A stretch of 64,000 nt of DNA from assembly GCA_017562135.1 (NCBI GenBank), contig QEYB01000093.1:372001-436000 (forward strand). The letters run 5' to 3'. The notes under the pieces were generated by a model. It made no database searches, was not told the DNA's origin, and saw only the letters and a list, made by a program, of their open reading frames with translations. A program made the translations under genes and the position numbers. Source of the stretch: Dipylidium caninum. Its lineage: Eukaryota > Platyhelminthes > Cestoda > Cyclophyllidea > Dipylidiidae. Below are positions 28,101 through 40,380 of the stretch, in pieces (positions within the stretch are counted from its first letter, which is position 1; each line of letters starts with the position of its first letter).

Positions 28101-31100
28101 GGCTGGTGAGGTATAGGCGAGTAGAATCAGGCGAGTGGCAGCGTGGAGAGGTGGTTTGCGCCCACGAAGCCTGTTTTCTTGGGCGCGGGTTTTGCGTCCC
28201 TTGCCACTGGAGGGTTTGTGTGAAGAGGTTGGAGAACTGAGTGGAGGCCTTGGAGGGTGGGAGGTGGGGGGTGGGGGGGCACATTCTGCGCACTTTGTGA
28301 GAATTTGTTTCTCTGAGGCTGCTCTTCTGTGTGGGCAGTGCACGTTGGCCACGTCGCCTTTCGGTGATTTAATTCCCCCTAATTCATTTACCTCCCAGCC
28401 TAAGTGAATTGGCCTCACACTTGAGGTGCGTGCGACCATGTCGCCAAGTGCCTGGTGAAGGCGAGAAGGAGTCTCGACTGGCTCTCCTCCTTTCTGCCTT
28501 TTGCCTCGGAGCAGCCTGCGTTGGCCACTGCAGCGGACTCAGGCACGAGACCTCGTGTGAATCGCGCAGTTGGTGTGGCGGATGGGCTGAGGAGAGTGAC
28601 AGGCCTCGACTTTAGTCGCGCAGAGCCCGACATATGCCTTCTGAAGTGACGTCAGTACTGCAAATTAGTCAGATTGACACCAGTTGACATTCTCACGAAA
28701 GTCGAGGTGCACTTGTCGGCTGCACAGGTAGAGGTGGGGAGGACCTAATTTACCGGTCAAATTTAAACCGTCACCAAGTGGGGAAACTGCCAAACCGCGG
28801 TCATTTGTGGTCGCACCAACGTGTTTCGGAGACAAGGGAGCAAGTTGGCACTGGGCGCAGGCTGACACACCCCGAGAGATGTCGACCAGGAGTGGGTCGA
28901 GTCCTGCGGCGATATTTGAGACTTAGTCCTCTGCCCCTCGACCCTGTTTGGAGGCAGGACGTGCGCCACGCATCCGTCATTTTGGGCTGAAATGAGAAAA
29001 CGGCGAGGTGATGCGGACAGGGCTTGAGCGGCAGGGAAGCGAGGAGAAGTGAGGCAGCTCAATTACGTATGCCTCTTCCTCGCATCAGGCCCTGATCGAA
29101 ATGACCTCGGTCGAGGTGGCTGCGAAGATGCTGGAGTACTACCAGTACTATCCGCCACTCTTCAGGGGCGGCGAGGACTCTGCGATCTTACAGTTCTCCA
29201 AGTACCAGAACCTCGAGCTGACCGGCATCAGCCGCCCCATTTCGGAGGCCATCGCCATGGCCAACGAGCACTTCGTGCGTTGCGTCGCGGAGAATCCAAC
29301 GCGGCCGCGAGTTCTTCGTGTCTTCCTCGAGCCCGCACCACCCAACCAACTCAATTATATGGACTACTTCAAGGTAGGTTCGGTTTCAACTGTGCGAAAT
29401 ACACCGGCCCGCTGATGCCGCCACTAAGCCAAACTTATCGTGTCCCCCGACCGACACGCCACCCGCAAGTGGAGGAAGTCGATGCTGTCGGTCGGAAAGT
29501 GGTTCGACGCCCGCCACTCGAGCTACCTCCCGAACAGCACTAGTGGGTCGGTCTCGAGGCGGCCTCGAGGGTGCCGGAAACATGGGAATCGCGAGGGCTT
29601 GATGAAACACCATGGCTCCCTTAGCCATTATCTCCCGCTTCTCACGGAACGCTCTGTCACGTGGGCAGCCTTGATGGTTTAATCCAGTAATTAGGAGCCA
29701 GTGTCAGCGGCGGAGAGCCAACGACACTCTTAGTACGGCTTACAGTCCCTGACACCAGGCAAACTCGGAAATCATGTGAACGTGGCGGTGGCGGTGGCGG
29801 TGGCGGTGACAGGTGACAGGTGACATTTTAGGCGATTGTCGGTTGTGAGGCTGAGGGAGGCGTTCGCCGGCCCAAATGGGCCGCAGGCGTGGGGCAGCCA
29901 TTCCATGCCAAACTCAAGTCGGACACCGACGACTGTGCACTGTGCTTAGCGCAGTCTCACACCTTCGCTGACAAGGAACTGCCTAAAGGCGTCGAATCAA
30001 ATAATTCTTCGTTTCACTTGGTTCCTGATTGCCTATAATCGGACGGAGTGGTGTTGATAATTCACAATGTCAAGACTAGTCCCGCGACTGTCCGCCGAAC
30101 CGAAATACCACAGCTACTTTGTTGGGGTCTCCCTGACCACATTTGTCTCCCCTGAATGAAGGGGTTTGCGTGGCTGGCGGGTGGACAAGTGCCCACCTCA
30201 TGGCAGACCTGAGGCTTCTGCACCACACAAAGTCTGTCCCCCTCCCCTTCTTAACGGCAACGCCTCCATTCTACCGACGGTGTTTCGAGCTTCCCCACAT
30301 ACTCGGGTGCCTGTGCTGGGGAGGCAGATGGGAACATAAACGAGGGTCTGCGTCTGAGCTTGCCGCCGTCGCTCGCTCTTAACTCACGAGGTGAGCGACC
30401 GAGATGTTGCAGCCCCGAAGGGCGCAACAAATTCTTCTCCGGTTGTTCCTCTCGTGACTATGCTTCTCGACGCCACGTAACAACAACGGTGGGAGCAACT
30501 AGTGCTGCGCAGATCGCGTGATTACCGTGAGGGCGAACCACAAGCCTTATGATTTCCTTCATCTCCCTCTTTCTCGTCGTCCTTCTCCGCCATAGACGGC
30601 GGGAATCGAGACGAAATGAACCAACTTTCTTTAGTCGCACGCAACTTGTGCTGGTAGTGGCAGAGACTGGGACTCCTTTCCATGAATCGGTAGGCCTTAG
30701 AGTTCGGCAAATGCAGAATTAAAAAGGAGATTTCAGTGGCGGTGGAACTCACCGGACGCAGTCCCACCGACTCACATTCACCCGCCTAGGTTGCTGGGCT
30801 TGTGCGGCGGGAAGTGAAGCACCGCGTCACTGATTGAATGACGATCTTTCAGTTCAGCAGAAAGGACCTTATTTTGGCCACTTCACGTCGTGCCTTCGAC
30901 TGGAATGCGTGCCGTTAGCCACGTCCTGCGTATGCCTCTCATCCTGGGAGGCGAACCGTCCTACACGAGCCTCCTTAAAAAACTCTTTCCTGAGGTCATT
31001 TGCGTATCTCGGAGAGGTTCTCGCTCGTGCAGCATCCCATTCGTGGGTGTGTGAGGCGCCTTTCAATCGAACCTGCGGCAGGACTAAAAATAATGTTGCG

Positions 31101-34100
31101 ATGCTCTGTACGCATCGGAGCGAGGAGAGATGCTGCAGTTTGACTATCCGTCTCTACGATCCTCCCCTCTCCTGTTCACAATGCACTGGTTTTGAGTGCC
31201 TTGGAAGCCGCAGAACCGGAAGCGGAAGCCGCTTGTTGCGCTCGAATGACAATACTGGAAGAGGCGGAGAGATAAAAAGGTGGCGGGGCGAGACAGAGGT
31301 GGAGGTGTTGGGGGGAGAAAGAGAGATGGCGGCAGAGGGAGGAGGGGACAAGGTCTCAGGCGCTGCCACTTTACGCCTGACAGTCGGCAGAGCACTCTCT
31401 GGGCAGCAAACAACTCCTCCCGCAACCTAAAACTACCTAAAGGATGATCCACACTATTTGTGGGGATGGAGCTGTGAGTCCTTCGTAATCTCTTATTCCG
31501 TTATGTTTTACCTCACATGGACTTGCTGTCAGAGCCTTTTCAGTGGCGAAGTTATCGTTTGCCCTCTGCTGGGTCGCAATAAACAACCTGACTGTCACAA
31601 GAGGCGGATTGCCAGCCCCACTCGGCAGCCGGAAGTAATTGAAGTTGCCCCATTTAAATGCCATCTCTTCAGCTCTGAATGTGCGTTGAAGGAAGCCTGT
31701 CTAATACTGCCCTGCAAACAACGTCGCCTGAATGCCTTAACCTTCATCACTGACAGGGCGGAGATGTTCATAAGGCGAAAGCCAGGCGACAAGGAGGTTC
31801 CTCCCACTGGCAGCGGAGTGCAGCCCTGCCTGACTTGAGAATGTAAAGGATTAAACTTCCGGAAAGCTATGCTTGCAGACAGGGAGGGGCCATCACTAAG
31901 AGGTCCATTGCGAATCACCAAGATGTAACAGTTTACCACTGAGGCAGTGTTTTCTCGTTGGTTTTTTGTGAAGATGTGCACAACCACACAGGAGGAGGAG
32001 AAAAAGACCTTACGGAGGAATTTCAGTCACGCGCAGCCTCGTTAACTGGCCTACAAACATTACGCCTCGGAGGAGGAGAAGGAGGCGGGAGCATTGGGCT
32101 CTGCCCCGCCCAACAAAGGAGCCTTGTCATCCTCCTTCTCCTCCTCCCCCCCCCCATAGCTCAACATTGCTTCCCTTTCTCCTTCCTTCCTTCCCTCCCT
32201 CTTTCTTTGTTTCTCTCATCCTCTGTAGCTCTTTCATGAGTATGTTCTATTAGGCAACAATAACAAGAACGCGAGCTTTCTTCCCTAATTTATTTTTTTT
32301 AATGCTGTCTGCCTCTCCCTGCAGTTTGCATTAACTTGACTGTCAGGTCTGCCCTTAAGCGTCTCTTGGCCTCCATTGGCGAGGGGCTGCGCCTTTCTCC
32401 CGGGTGCACATGCAAAAACGTCTACTTGCTAACTCGCGTTACATTCTTCGTCTTCCTCCCTCCTAAACGTAAGGCAGACGAAGTCCCGTTTACAAAGGGC
32501 AGAGGTGGCGGTGTCTCCTACGAGACCCACTTTATTTCACGGGGGGAAGGTGAGGCGTGGTCGAATCATAATCTTCTTCCTTGAATTCCACAAAGGCCAC
32601 CCCAAAACACTTTTCTTGCGTTTCTTCTGACCTTGATTGACAAAACTCGCCGCGGTGCCGATTGGCGACGTGGCTTGGGCCTGGCTCGGCCGCGTGGCTC
32701 AAAGGCGCCGCCTGGAGCAGGTCCACGACGGCGCAGAAACGACGGAAGGCAGAGCAAAGCCCGAGGCGGCGGAAGTACATTTTGCCCTGTATTAAAAGTA
32801 TCGTGCTCGGAGGAAGAAAATTGCGGACTAATTGATTGCTTCTACAAAACCATTTTCCGCTTATAAGGGGCGAAAAATGTCATTCCCTCTCAGAGTTGCA
32901 TTCGCACTTTCCAGCCCATCAGGCGCTTCTTTAATTCGCGGGGAGGCTACGCTCCTCTGTTCGACGATGGTGTTGGCGTCCCCGAGGCCGAGTGAAACGC
33001 CCACTGAGAGGATTCAATCCCGTATTCCCACATGGAGCAAGTAGCCATTTTGGGGCCGAGTGAAATCCATATTCCGATTTATCCGACCACTGCTGAAGCG
33101 ATCGTTGGAAGTAGGAAATGTTTACCTTGGGGTTCCACGCGCTGTATCTTATTCACGACTGTTCAACTTCGTGTTCAGCGTCGCTTTGGAGTCGAGGCAG
33201 TGGCCAAACGCCGCACCGCGATTCGACCATGTTCCTAGTGCGCAAATGACATGGAGGACAAAGGGCGAAGCAAAACGCGAAATTTGGAGGGATAAGGTGA
33301 AGAAGAGGACAGGAATGGGGCGAAGGCTGGGACGGAGGTACAAAAAGCGGGTAAAACGCGGTGGCAAGATTAGTTAGAAATCTATCACTGCTTGTGTGTG
33401 TCAGAAATTCCTCTTCCCTACTTTGACTTGACACGACAGCCTATTTGGCTGTTCATTTTGAGGTTGTTAAATTCCCTGCTATAAATTTCCCCACGACTTT
33501 TGGTTTTCATCCTGCTTGTATCTTTGTCTACATTAATACGTTAAGAAAAGCTGGCTAACGGTATAGTAGAGCCCTAAAAGCGTCTAGACTATGCCCGCCA
33601 AGATTACTATGCGATCGTCCCGCAAAGCGGGCGACTTTAAACCAAAGCAGAGTCCCCTCGGTGGGCTCCAGAGCTCACCCGCACAAGCCCAAAACTGTGT
33701 CCTCTCCAATAAAGGCGGTCCACCTGACGTGTGCGGAGTCGATGGCACGCAACGGGAGCGGCCAGGCGGCTATTAGGTGGTTCTACCGTCTGGCGTTTAT
33801 GAACGCGCAGTTTGCGTGCTCCACCAACATCAACCCCTTCGTGTCGCCCTCCCTTGCAGATCTTCTACCGGTACGGCGCAATTCTCCGGATAATCGTGTT
33901 CAAAATGTCCGGACGCAGTCAGGCTTTTGTCGAGTTCCACTCGCCCATTTCAGCGCATGCGGCTCTCCTGGTGAGTCAACATTCGCTTAATGCTGGCGGC
34001 TTTTGAGGCGCGAGGCGGAATCCTTTTCAAGTCGAAACTAGTCGAAGGCAAATGGCTGGGCAGCTTCGGATTTTGGGGGTCACAGCCGACGAAGCAGAAG

Positions 34101-37100
34101 ACCCTCGTGGCCCCTTTTCGCAAAGTGAGGCACCATGTTGCAGAAGGGAAAGTGGAAATAGTCTCGGAGGTGCATTTATCGGCTCACTTCGGTGAACTGA
34201 ACTTGTCAACTGGATGCAATTGTTTTAACCTCGTCTTCCGCTCTCCCCCACACCGGAAGTTTGTTAGTAATGGTTCTCTGTTGGCAACACTTACATCACC
34301 TCACTTCACGTCGTCAAAATTGTGAGTGAGTCGAAGTCTTATAATTGCCATTATCGCTCAATTCATCGTCTCTCTGAAATGGGACGTAATCACTTTACTG
34401 GACTGGAGAGGCGAAGGGCCGGTCGGTCATTTCCCGCCAAGCACGCGGGTGGGGCCGATGGTCGGCGTCGGTAACAGGCGACGCCAGTGCCCAGATGCGC
34501 TGAAATGGAAACTCACCAACTATTTTGGCCTTGCGCTGTCGAAAAGGACGTGGAGGTGCTTAGTGCGTGGCAAGATTGTGCGCTCTGCCAAGCAGGAGGG
34601 CATGCCAACTTCCGCGGGCTTGCGTGACCGAGGGATCCATGCCTTCACGGAACTTTCCATGAGGTGGGTGAGGTGCTACGCGACCTGCATTAAACAGTGA
34701 GTTTGCTGACTGTGGAACGGCTGAGCCATAAAATCTGCCAGTTGGCCGGCCGCCTCCTAGCCGCTGCAATGTTCCCCTGATGTTCGGACGCGAATGGGCT
34801 GTCCTACCATATCCCCTCCCCTCCAGGTTCGTCAGCACTCACACATCTCTTCTTGACGTTGTTGAACAGGCCTCGCGTATCGCTGTAGCATGGCAGAACA
34901 GTTAGCCTACGCAGCAAGTGCCCTCCCGACGGCCTATGGCGTGGAGAAATTGCATGCTGTTGCCTCTTAGCCCCGCTTTTTTTTACTCCAAACGCAATGT
35001 TTTCACTCCTTACAGCGGGGACTGATTAATAATTAAGTAGAGTCACGTAGGATCGACTGTCGCTAGGGTGAGTGCGAAGGGATACTCGCTTCTTTAATTA
35101 GTAGCATCTGAGGACTTCGCTTCAACATACTAATGAGGTGGAGAAAGGGTGCGCTTTAATTATTGCTACCGCGTAAAAACCAGCCTTTGTTTCCTGGTGG
35201 AATGCAAATGGGCGCAGTGATGAGATGCCATAATGAAAGGGCGCTGGTCGGTGTCAATTTTCTCGCTTTCCGCTCTGCAAAGCCATTTTACTTTATTAAA
35301 TCGACTTCGAGGGCTCAGTGCCAATGTCTTCGCGGACAACTCAAACCAATCAAACTGACCGCCAACGCCCACAAAAGCGGTTTGCGAATGTGGCTCGATG
35401 TTGCTCGTTCGCCTAGACAACAGACACTGGACTCGGACGTACACTTAGCGGCGGGAACGAGTTTCCGCAGACGAATTTGTGGGCTTTGGGAGCGGTTCGA
35501 AGGAAGTCACTTCTTTCACAGCAGAAGTGTTTTCTAGGTGCTAAGGCATGTTGCCTAACGCATCGCAGTGAAAAGACTTTTCTATTACACGATCTCCTTC
35601 CTTACCGAACACAATCGGATAGTTGAGGCGGCAGTACTTCCTTCACTGTCAATTGCTTGTCCATGCTGTAGTCTCATTTACGCAAACATTTTCATAACTG
35701 ACCGCCGTTTACACCTCTGCTTTATCGAAAGAATGGAGGAGAGACTACTTGCCTGGCGACATTATCGCCTTCGTCTGGCGTCTCGCCTCACCTGCACCAC
35801 GACATCCCCAAGCACCTCGGCGGGATGAGAATTAAAGGTATGCCCGTTGATGGGGGATTTTGACGCTATGACTTCGCCGAGATTACATTTTCCACTGAGT
35901 CCGCCGTCAGACGGCGAGTTGAGGGGAGCAAGCAGCGTCGTCTGGGACTCAGCAGCCACTGCTTACTCACTCTGTGCCCGCCTGGCAAAGGACGGCGGAC
36001 TGAGTTATAAACTCGGGAGAAGTTAATGGCTGCTTGACTCACTCCCACTCCTTTATGGTGCCACCAAAGCTAATGCGGTTGATTTCACCCTTTTTGAATA
36101 GAAACTCAGGCCTCGGCGAAGGCAGCGGGCAGAACGAAACGGGCTGACATGCGCTGATGTCGGCTTTGGGCATTTGCCCTTCGCATAACCGATGTGAAGT
36201 TCAGTAGGTGGTATTCCCTAAAAGCCTTTCCTCTATCACACTGCAAATGGAAATGTGTCGATAATTTGACCATTGCATGGGGAGACAATGGCAATTCCAC
36301 TGACGGGAATCCTTGCTCACGTGAATCATCGTCATACATCCTCCTTGTCAGTTCCCATTTTGAGGTTGGTCCCGCCGTAGGCAAATCCATGTGGCTGGCA
36401 GACTGAGACGTCTCAAAAGGGAACATTACGTTCTCTTCCACTCCTCCCCACCCCCAAACCCCGACACCCGAAAGGTTCTCGACGCTTCCACGCTTCAGAC
36501 CCCAGGTTCAATGAACCAGGCGGTTACGTCAGAAAAGACCGGCATTTCCTATTTTTTAGTCTGTGTCGGGTCGAAAAACAATGGATTTCCGAGCAAGCAG
36601 AGCTAAATTCTACAGTGAGAATAAGAAACGACGACGACTCCACAGTATAAGCTTTGCCAGGACACCCGCCAAGAAGTACATTAAGGAAAAAAAGTAAAGT
36701 GAATGACTTTAGAAATGAAGGATTTAAGTCAGAGGCGGCAACAGATTGTGCTGTTAGGAGTATTGATGAGCCTGGGGCTGAAATCGGCCACTTCCCAACC
36801 AGAGGGAGGTTTGGCCGATAGCCGACGTCATCCCTGCCGTTGGGAGGTGCTGACGCGACATGCGCCTCTGACCTTCTTGGTATTCGCGCTTAGTGGCGGC
36901 ACATTTGTGTTGTGAGCTACCGAGGTGGGAAAGGGGTTGTTAATAGGACCTGCGAGCAAATCGCCCTGATAATGCATGCCTCTGGTTCTGGCCTCCTCTC
37001 TTCGTCTTACGTCGACCGTGGCTACGGCTGGATGTAAGACCTACTCCTGCCGCCTTTAAGTTAGTCGCCGACTTTCGGGGGCAGCAACCACTAACTCAGT

Positions 37101-38904
37101 CTGTCTCCATTGCGCAGTGCCTCTGCATGGGAAGGTGGAGGATAAGCGGGTATGCATGGGCGAAGCCCGAATAGTCGGCGCGCCCGGAGACCGAGAGAGA
37201 GAGAGGTTGAGCACCGAAAAGACAGGGAGGGGTAAAAGGGGAGAGAGAGAGAAAGAGAGAGAGCCAACGTCACTGACATTGTGCCAGAAACACTCAGTTA
37301 CATGCTTGTCTAGACTCCAAAGAAATCGTCAGCGCAAAAGAAGGGCGCTTTTAACAGGGGTGGCATTGCATTTCGGCTGCTTATATAATTTATTTCCGTA
37401 ATTCTCCGTCGTTTAACTCCCCCCCCCCCGGCGTTCACGATAATTAGAAATATTTGTGCCGTTAATGGAGTATTTTCGTTCTAATGAAGCTCCTCGCGTG
37501 AAATAACTACTCTTCTGCTTTTTTCTTCTTGGAGTTTAATGGAAATCGAATGAGGTGCATAAAGAAAACTGGCTTTCTCCAAAGTCTTACTACTTTACGT
37601 GAGAAGTGTCAAACACACACAACACACACACACACGCCATGGGCAAATTGTCGCCTGGTCGTGCTCCATGCGGGGAAATTCTGTCTCGGTGGGAAACACA
37701 ATTCTCACGGCCGAACAAGCGCACGCCAACCCTGCTTGGCGCTTGTTACTAAATCATTCAGACTGCCATTTAAGACGCGGTCGATTCGCGCCAAGCCAGC
37801 GTTTCTGGTTAGAAGGTTAACGCAAAGGTCACTTGACCGCATTATTTGCGTGAGGTGGAGTTGGGGGATGCGCGCAGACGCTGTTGACGCGTGGCATTTG
37901 GGCCTCAGCCCGGCGAGAGGAATCGCTGTATTTCCGCCAAGTTGGACGTAAAAGAACCACCTCCTCAGGACAAAATCCCTCCGTTTTCTAACTCTGGAGA
38001 AAAATATAAGCGTTGAGAATTAAATCTTTTAGTGGGAGAATACACTAATCTGCCAATGCACTCTGTCTAAAGGAAGCACAAAATTTATAGAGTTTATCAT
38101 ACGCAATCCAAACTTGTGGGACAAATTGCCAAATTGGTAGAAGGGTGTTTCCCAAACATGAACGCCCAGTGGTCGTGGCGGCTTGTCAACCACGGACATC
38201 GTCAAAGCTTCCCATGTTACAATTTCCTTATTAGTACCTCCCTAAAAGCCTTTGGCGGATGGGAGGCCGGTGTTGTTTAGGTGAGTCTGCACTACCTTTG
38301 AGCATTGCCGAGGTAGAATTCGCAGAAATTACAGCATCACCCAAATACAAAAAAACATCGAAAGTCGCTTCACAGAACACCACTTTTTGAGAACTAAACA
38401 TTTGGAGCTTTCTTCACTTTCTACCACGAGGAAGTTCATCCTTTTAGGACTTAATTAATCCGGTGGTGGAAGAAGGGTTCTAACTTGCGATTCACAATTT
38501 GCACAAAACTAAAGAGTAGGTGCAAAAGAAGAGTGTTGTCGAAATTTGGGTTTGACAAGCTTATAGAAACGTTTCAGCAAAACTTGAATATTTGTAAATA
38601 AAATGGTGTCATCAATTTAGCATTAATTACCTGGATGGAGGCAGTGTATTCGTTCGGTTTGTCATGCAATGTCTAAACATTAATGTCATCTTGTTTCTTC
38701 TTTCCTCATACCCGCTCTCTGCACCGAACGAAGGCGGCGAATGGACAGGTGCTTCCCGTGCACGCTGCAACTATGCGCATTGAGTTCTCGCGACAAACCT
38801 CCTTGGAATTGCGCCAGGATGACAACACAAGTCGAGACTTCGTCGCACAGCCCCTGTCAACTCAAGAGGAGCAAGATCTAATCAAGGCTCTGACGCCGCT
38901 CTAG
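25182..38904 (+). CDS. PTBP-family RNA-binding protein with two RRMs
   Basis: Polypyrimidine-tract-binding proteins bind CU-rich RNA in the nucleus and regulate splicing. Exons: 25182-25322 (tentative 5' exon, 47 codons), about 27139-27297, 29089-29373, 33860-33970, 38734-38904; all phase 0, with good GT-AG sites. RRM1 starts at SRVLHIRGLPPDTSE (RNP2 VLHIRG), continues across an intron to ALIEMTS (RNP1), and ends with ILQFSKYQNLEL; this closely follows PTBP2. A linker leads to RRM2 (PRVLRVFLE; RNP1 SQAFVEF) ending TMRIEFSRQTSLEL, matching human TLRIDFSKLTSLNV. After a short tail (SRDF, then TPEnd) there is a stop at 38902. Total is about 288 residues, against about 530-560 for animal PTBPs with four RRMs. 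No RRM3 or RRM4 exons were seen before the next gene. The first exon is the weakest part: its protein has no clear counterpart and the acceptor at 27139 is one of several. Confidence 0.85.
29783..29825 (+). repeat. GGTGGC hexanucleotide repeat with AGGTGAC units
   Basis: About four copies of GGTGGC pass into two to three copies of AGGTGAC. This lies in the intron of the PTBP-like gene between the RRM1-linker exon and the RRM2 exon. It is a simple tandem repeat with no coding context. Confidence 0.7.
37192..37263 (+). repeat. GA-rich microsatellite region
   Basis: Two interrupted (GA)n runs are separated by a purine-rich spacer, in the last intron of the PTBP-like gene. A C11 run follows about 160 bp downstream (37419-37429). 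Confidence 0.65.
37611..37636 (+). repeat. CA microsatellite
   Basis: An interrupted (CA)n run in the last intron of the PTBP-like gene. Confidence 0.7.
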
Positions 38905-39535
38905 TTTAGGCATGTGAACACAAGATGTCACGCACTCACACACACATCTGCACACATTGCATTCTGTAAATAGCAATTTAAAAAAAATACTGGAAGTGTA
39001 TACAACAATTTAAACTATTACTCGTTTAGATAAGAGGATGGTGGAAACATTTCGTGTCAGGGCCTCTGTGTATAAACTTGTTCGTTTTCTCCTTAACTTC
39101 TAACTGTATAATTATTTGAGGATAATTAGATTTTACTACTGTATCGCAGCAACAGACTAGCAGCTTTCGGCTGCGGTCCGGACAAAACGAGAAAGACTAC
39201 ATCAGATATGTTACCTAAATAGGTAGCTTCTGCACCGACGGTGCAGTCAGCGGTCCGAATATGAAGGAACTTTACTTTCCCATTCCCTGACAGCTGATGA
39301 ATGAGTCTGGCAAGATAGGGGGGGATCTAATCGAACTGTGGTGGTGCTGTAATCATTGTTGGCAAACGAATATGACGTGTACCATTGAATGATCGTTCGA
39401 TCATAATCGTCAATCGAATTTCATCGAATGGTCCCTACCATTATCGTCCGCAAATTTCAAACGCAACTTTATTTTAAAACATGTGAATAACCGTAGTTGA
39501 GTTTAATGTCGTCGTCTGGGAAATGTGCCTAGAGA

Positions 39536-39541
39536 AATAAA
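39536..39541 (+). terminator. Candidate polyadenylation signal of PTBP-like gene
   Basis: AATAAA about 630 bp after the stop codon on the coding strand. It is a short motif, so this is plausible rather than proven. Confidence 0.35.
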
Positions 39542-39685
39542 TCGGTCCGTAATCTATTGCCCTCGAAATCTTTGTTATTCTCGGCCCTAAAGTAAGTCTG
39601 CCGAGTGTCATAACTTCGGACATTATTAACAAACTTTATTCCGTTCGATGAACCTAAAAGAGGGTTTGAGAGACTAGGTCTATGG

Positions 39686-39694
39686 TATATAAAA
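39686..39694 (+). promoter_or_regulatory. TATA box candidate upstream of SLC35C2
   Basis: TATATAAAA followed by a G run, about 430 bp upstream of the ATG-GTAACG arrangement proposed as the first coding exon. The evidence is the motif only, and A+T content here makes chance matches likely. Confidence 0.25.
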
Positions 39695-40380
39695 GGGGAA
39701 CTAGATAGAAATGCGGGGTCACTGTCTAGAGGTTAAATCCATGATTAAAACATTACGCAATAAGACGCAGAGGAGCAGGTGTAGAAATAGAGGTTGTATA
39801 GGAATGTGTACAATCTTTAAGTCAAATACTACCAAGTAAACTCTATTGGAGTAAGTCTCCGTTTCGAAAAACAGAAAAATCTTCGTATGAATGCTTTACT
39901 TTGAATTTCTACCCAAATTGACTATTTTCTGATTGTATGTGCCTTTGTGGCAGGTTGTGCCAAAAAAAGCTGTTACTACGATAACGGCCTTTTGTGGAAG
40001 TCAACTAAATTAAGGACTACAAAAACAGCTGTGTAGATTATTTTAACGGCTCAGAAGTAATATAGCAGATTCTTAGCCACCATCTAGAGCTTAACAGTTT
40101 AAGGCTAACGTGAATGGTAACGACGAGGATATAGATATCAATAGTTGAAATTCCTTTGGAAAACGAGACATGAAGATCCTTGCTCACCAAAGAACAGACG
40201 TGATTAATGAAGTAAAGAAGCCTGAAATTTTGGCGTTGCACAAAGTACCCACGTTATTAAATTTATTTTTTAGCGAAACCGGTGCATCCTCACGCACGGA
40301 ATATGCGTGTATGAAACAATAATGATTTCTGTATATGTTCACTGAGGCTGATTACATACCGGTATTTTAAACATTTTCAG

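Larger units (their letters stand above)
25323..38733 (+). other. Long introns of the PTBP-like gene
   Basis: Introns are 25323-27138, 27298-29088, 29374-33859 and 33971-38733, together about 12.8 kb. They are G+C- and CpG-rich compared with the rest of the window. They carry simple repeats (listed separately) and many long but overlapping open frames on both strands that I read as compositional. No second gene was recognised. Size and position at an alternatively spliced gene family make unrecognised alternative exons possible. Confidence 0.6.
38905..40380 (+). other. 3' UTR of PTBP-like gene and spacer before SLC35C2
   Basis: About 1.5 kb without a recognised coding exon. It contains a poly(A) signal AATAAA at 39536-39541 suited to the upstream gene, then a TATATAAAA box at 39686-39694 that could serve SLC35C2. 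An ATG immediately followed by a GTAACG donor occurs at 40114-40116. That is the right arrangement to supply the missing start codon of SLC35C2, whose first exon seen here begins with codons matching residues 2-3 of the human protein. Confidence 0.45.

Noticed and set aside
38683..38733. ATG at 38683 as the start of a separate small gene
   Set aside because: The downstream part aligns to the end of PTBP RRM2 and is preceded by a pyrimidine-rich tract and AAG acceptor, so the ATG lies in the intron.
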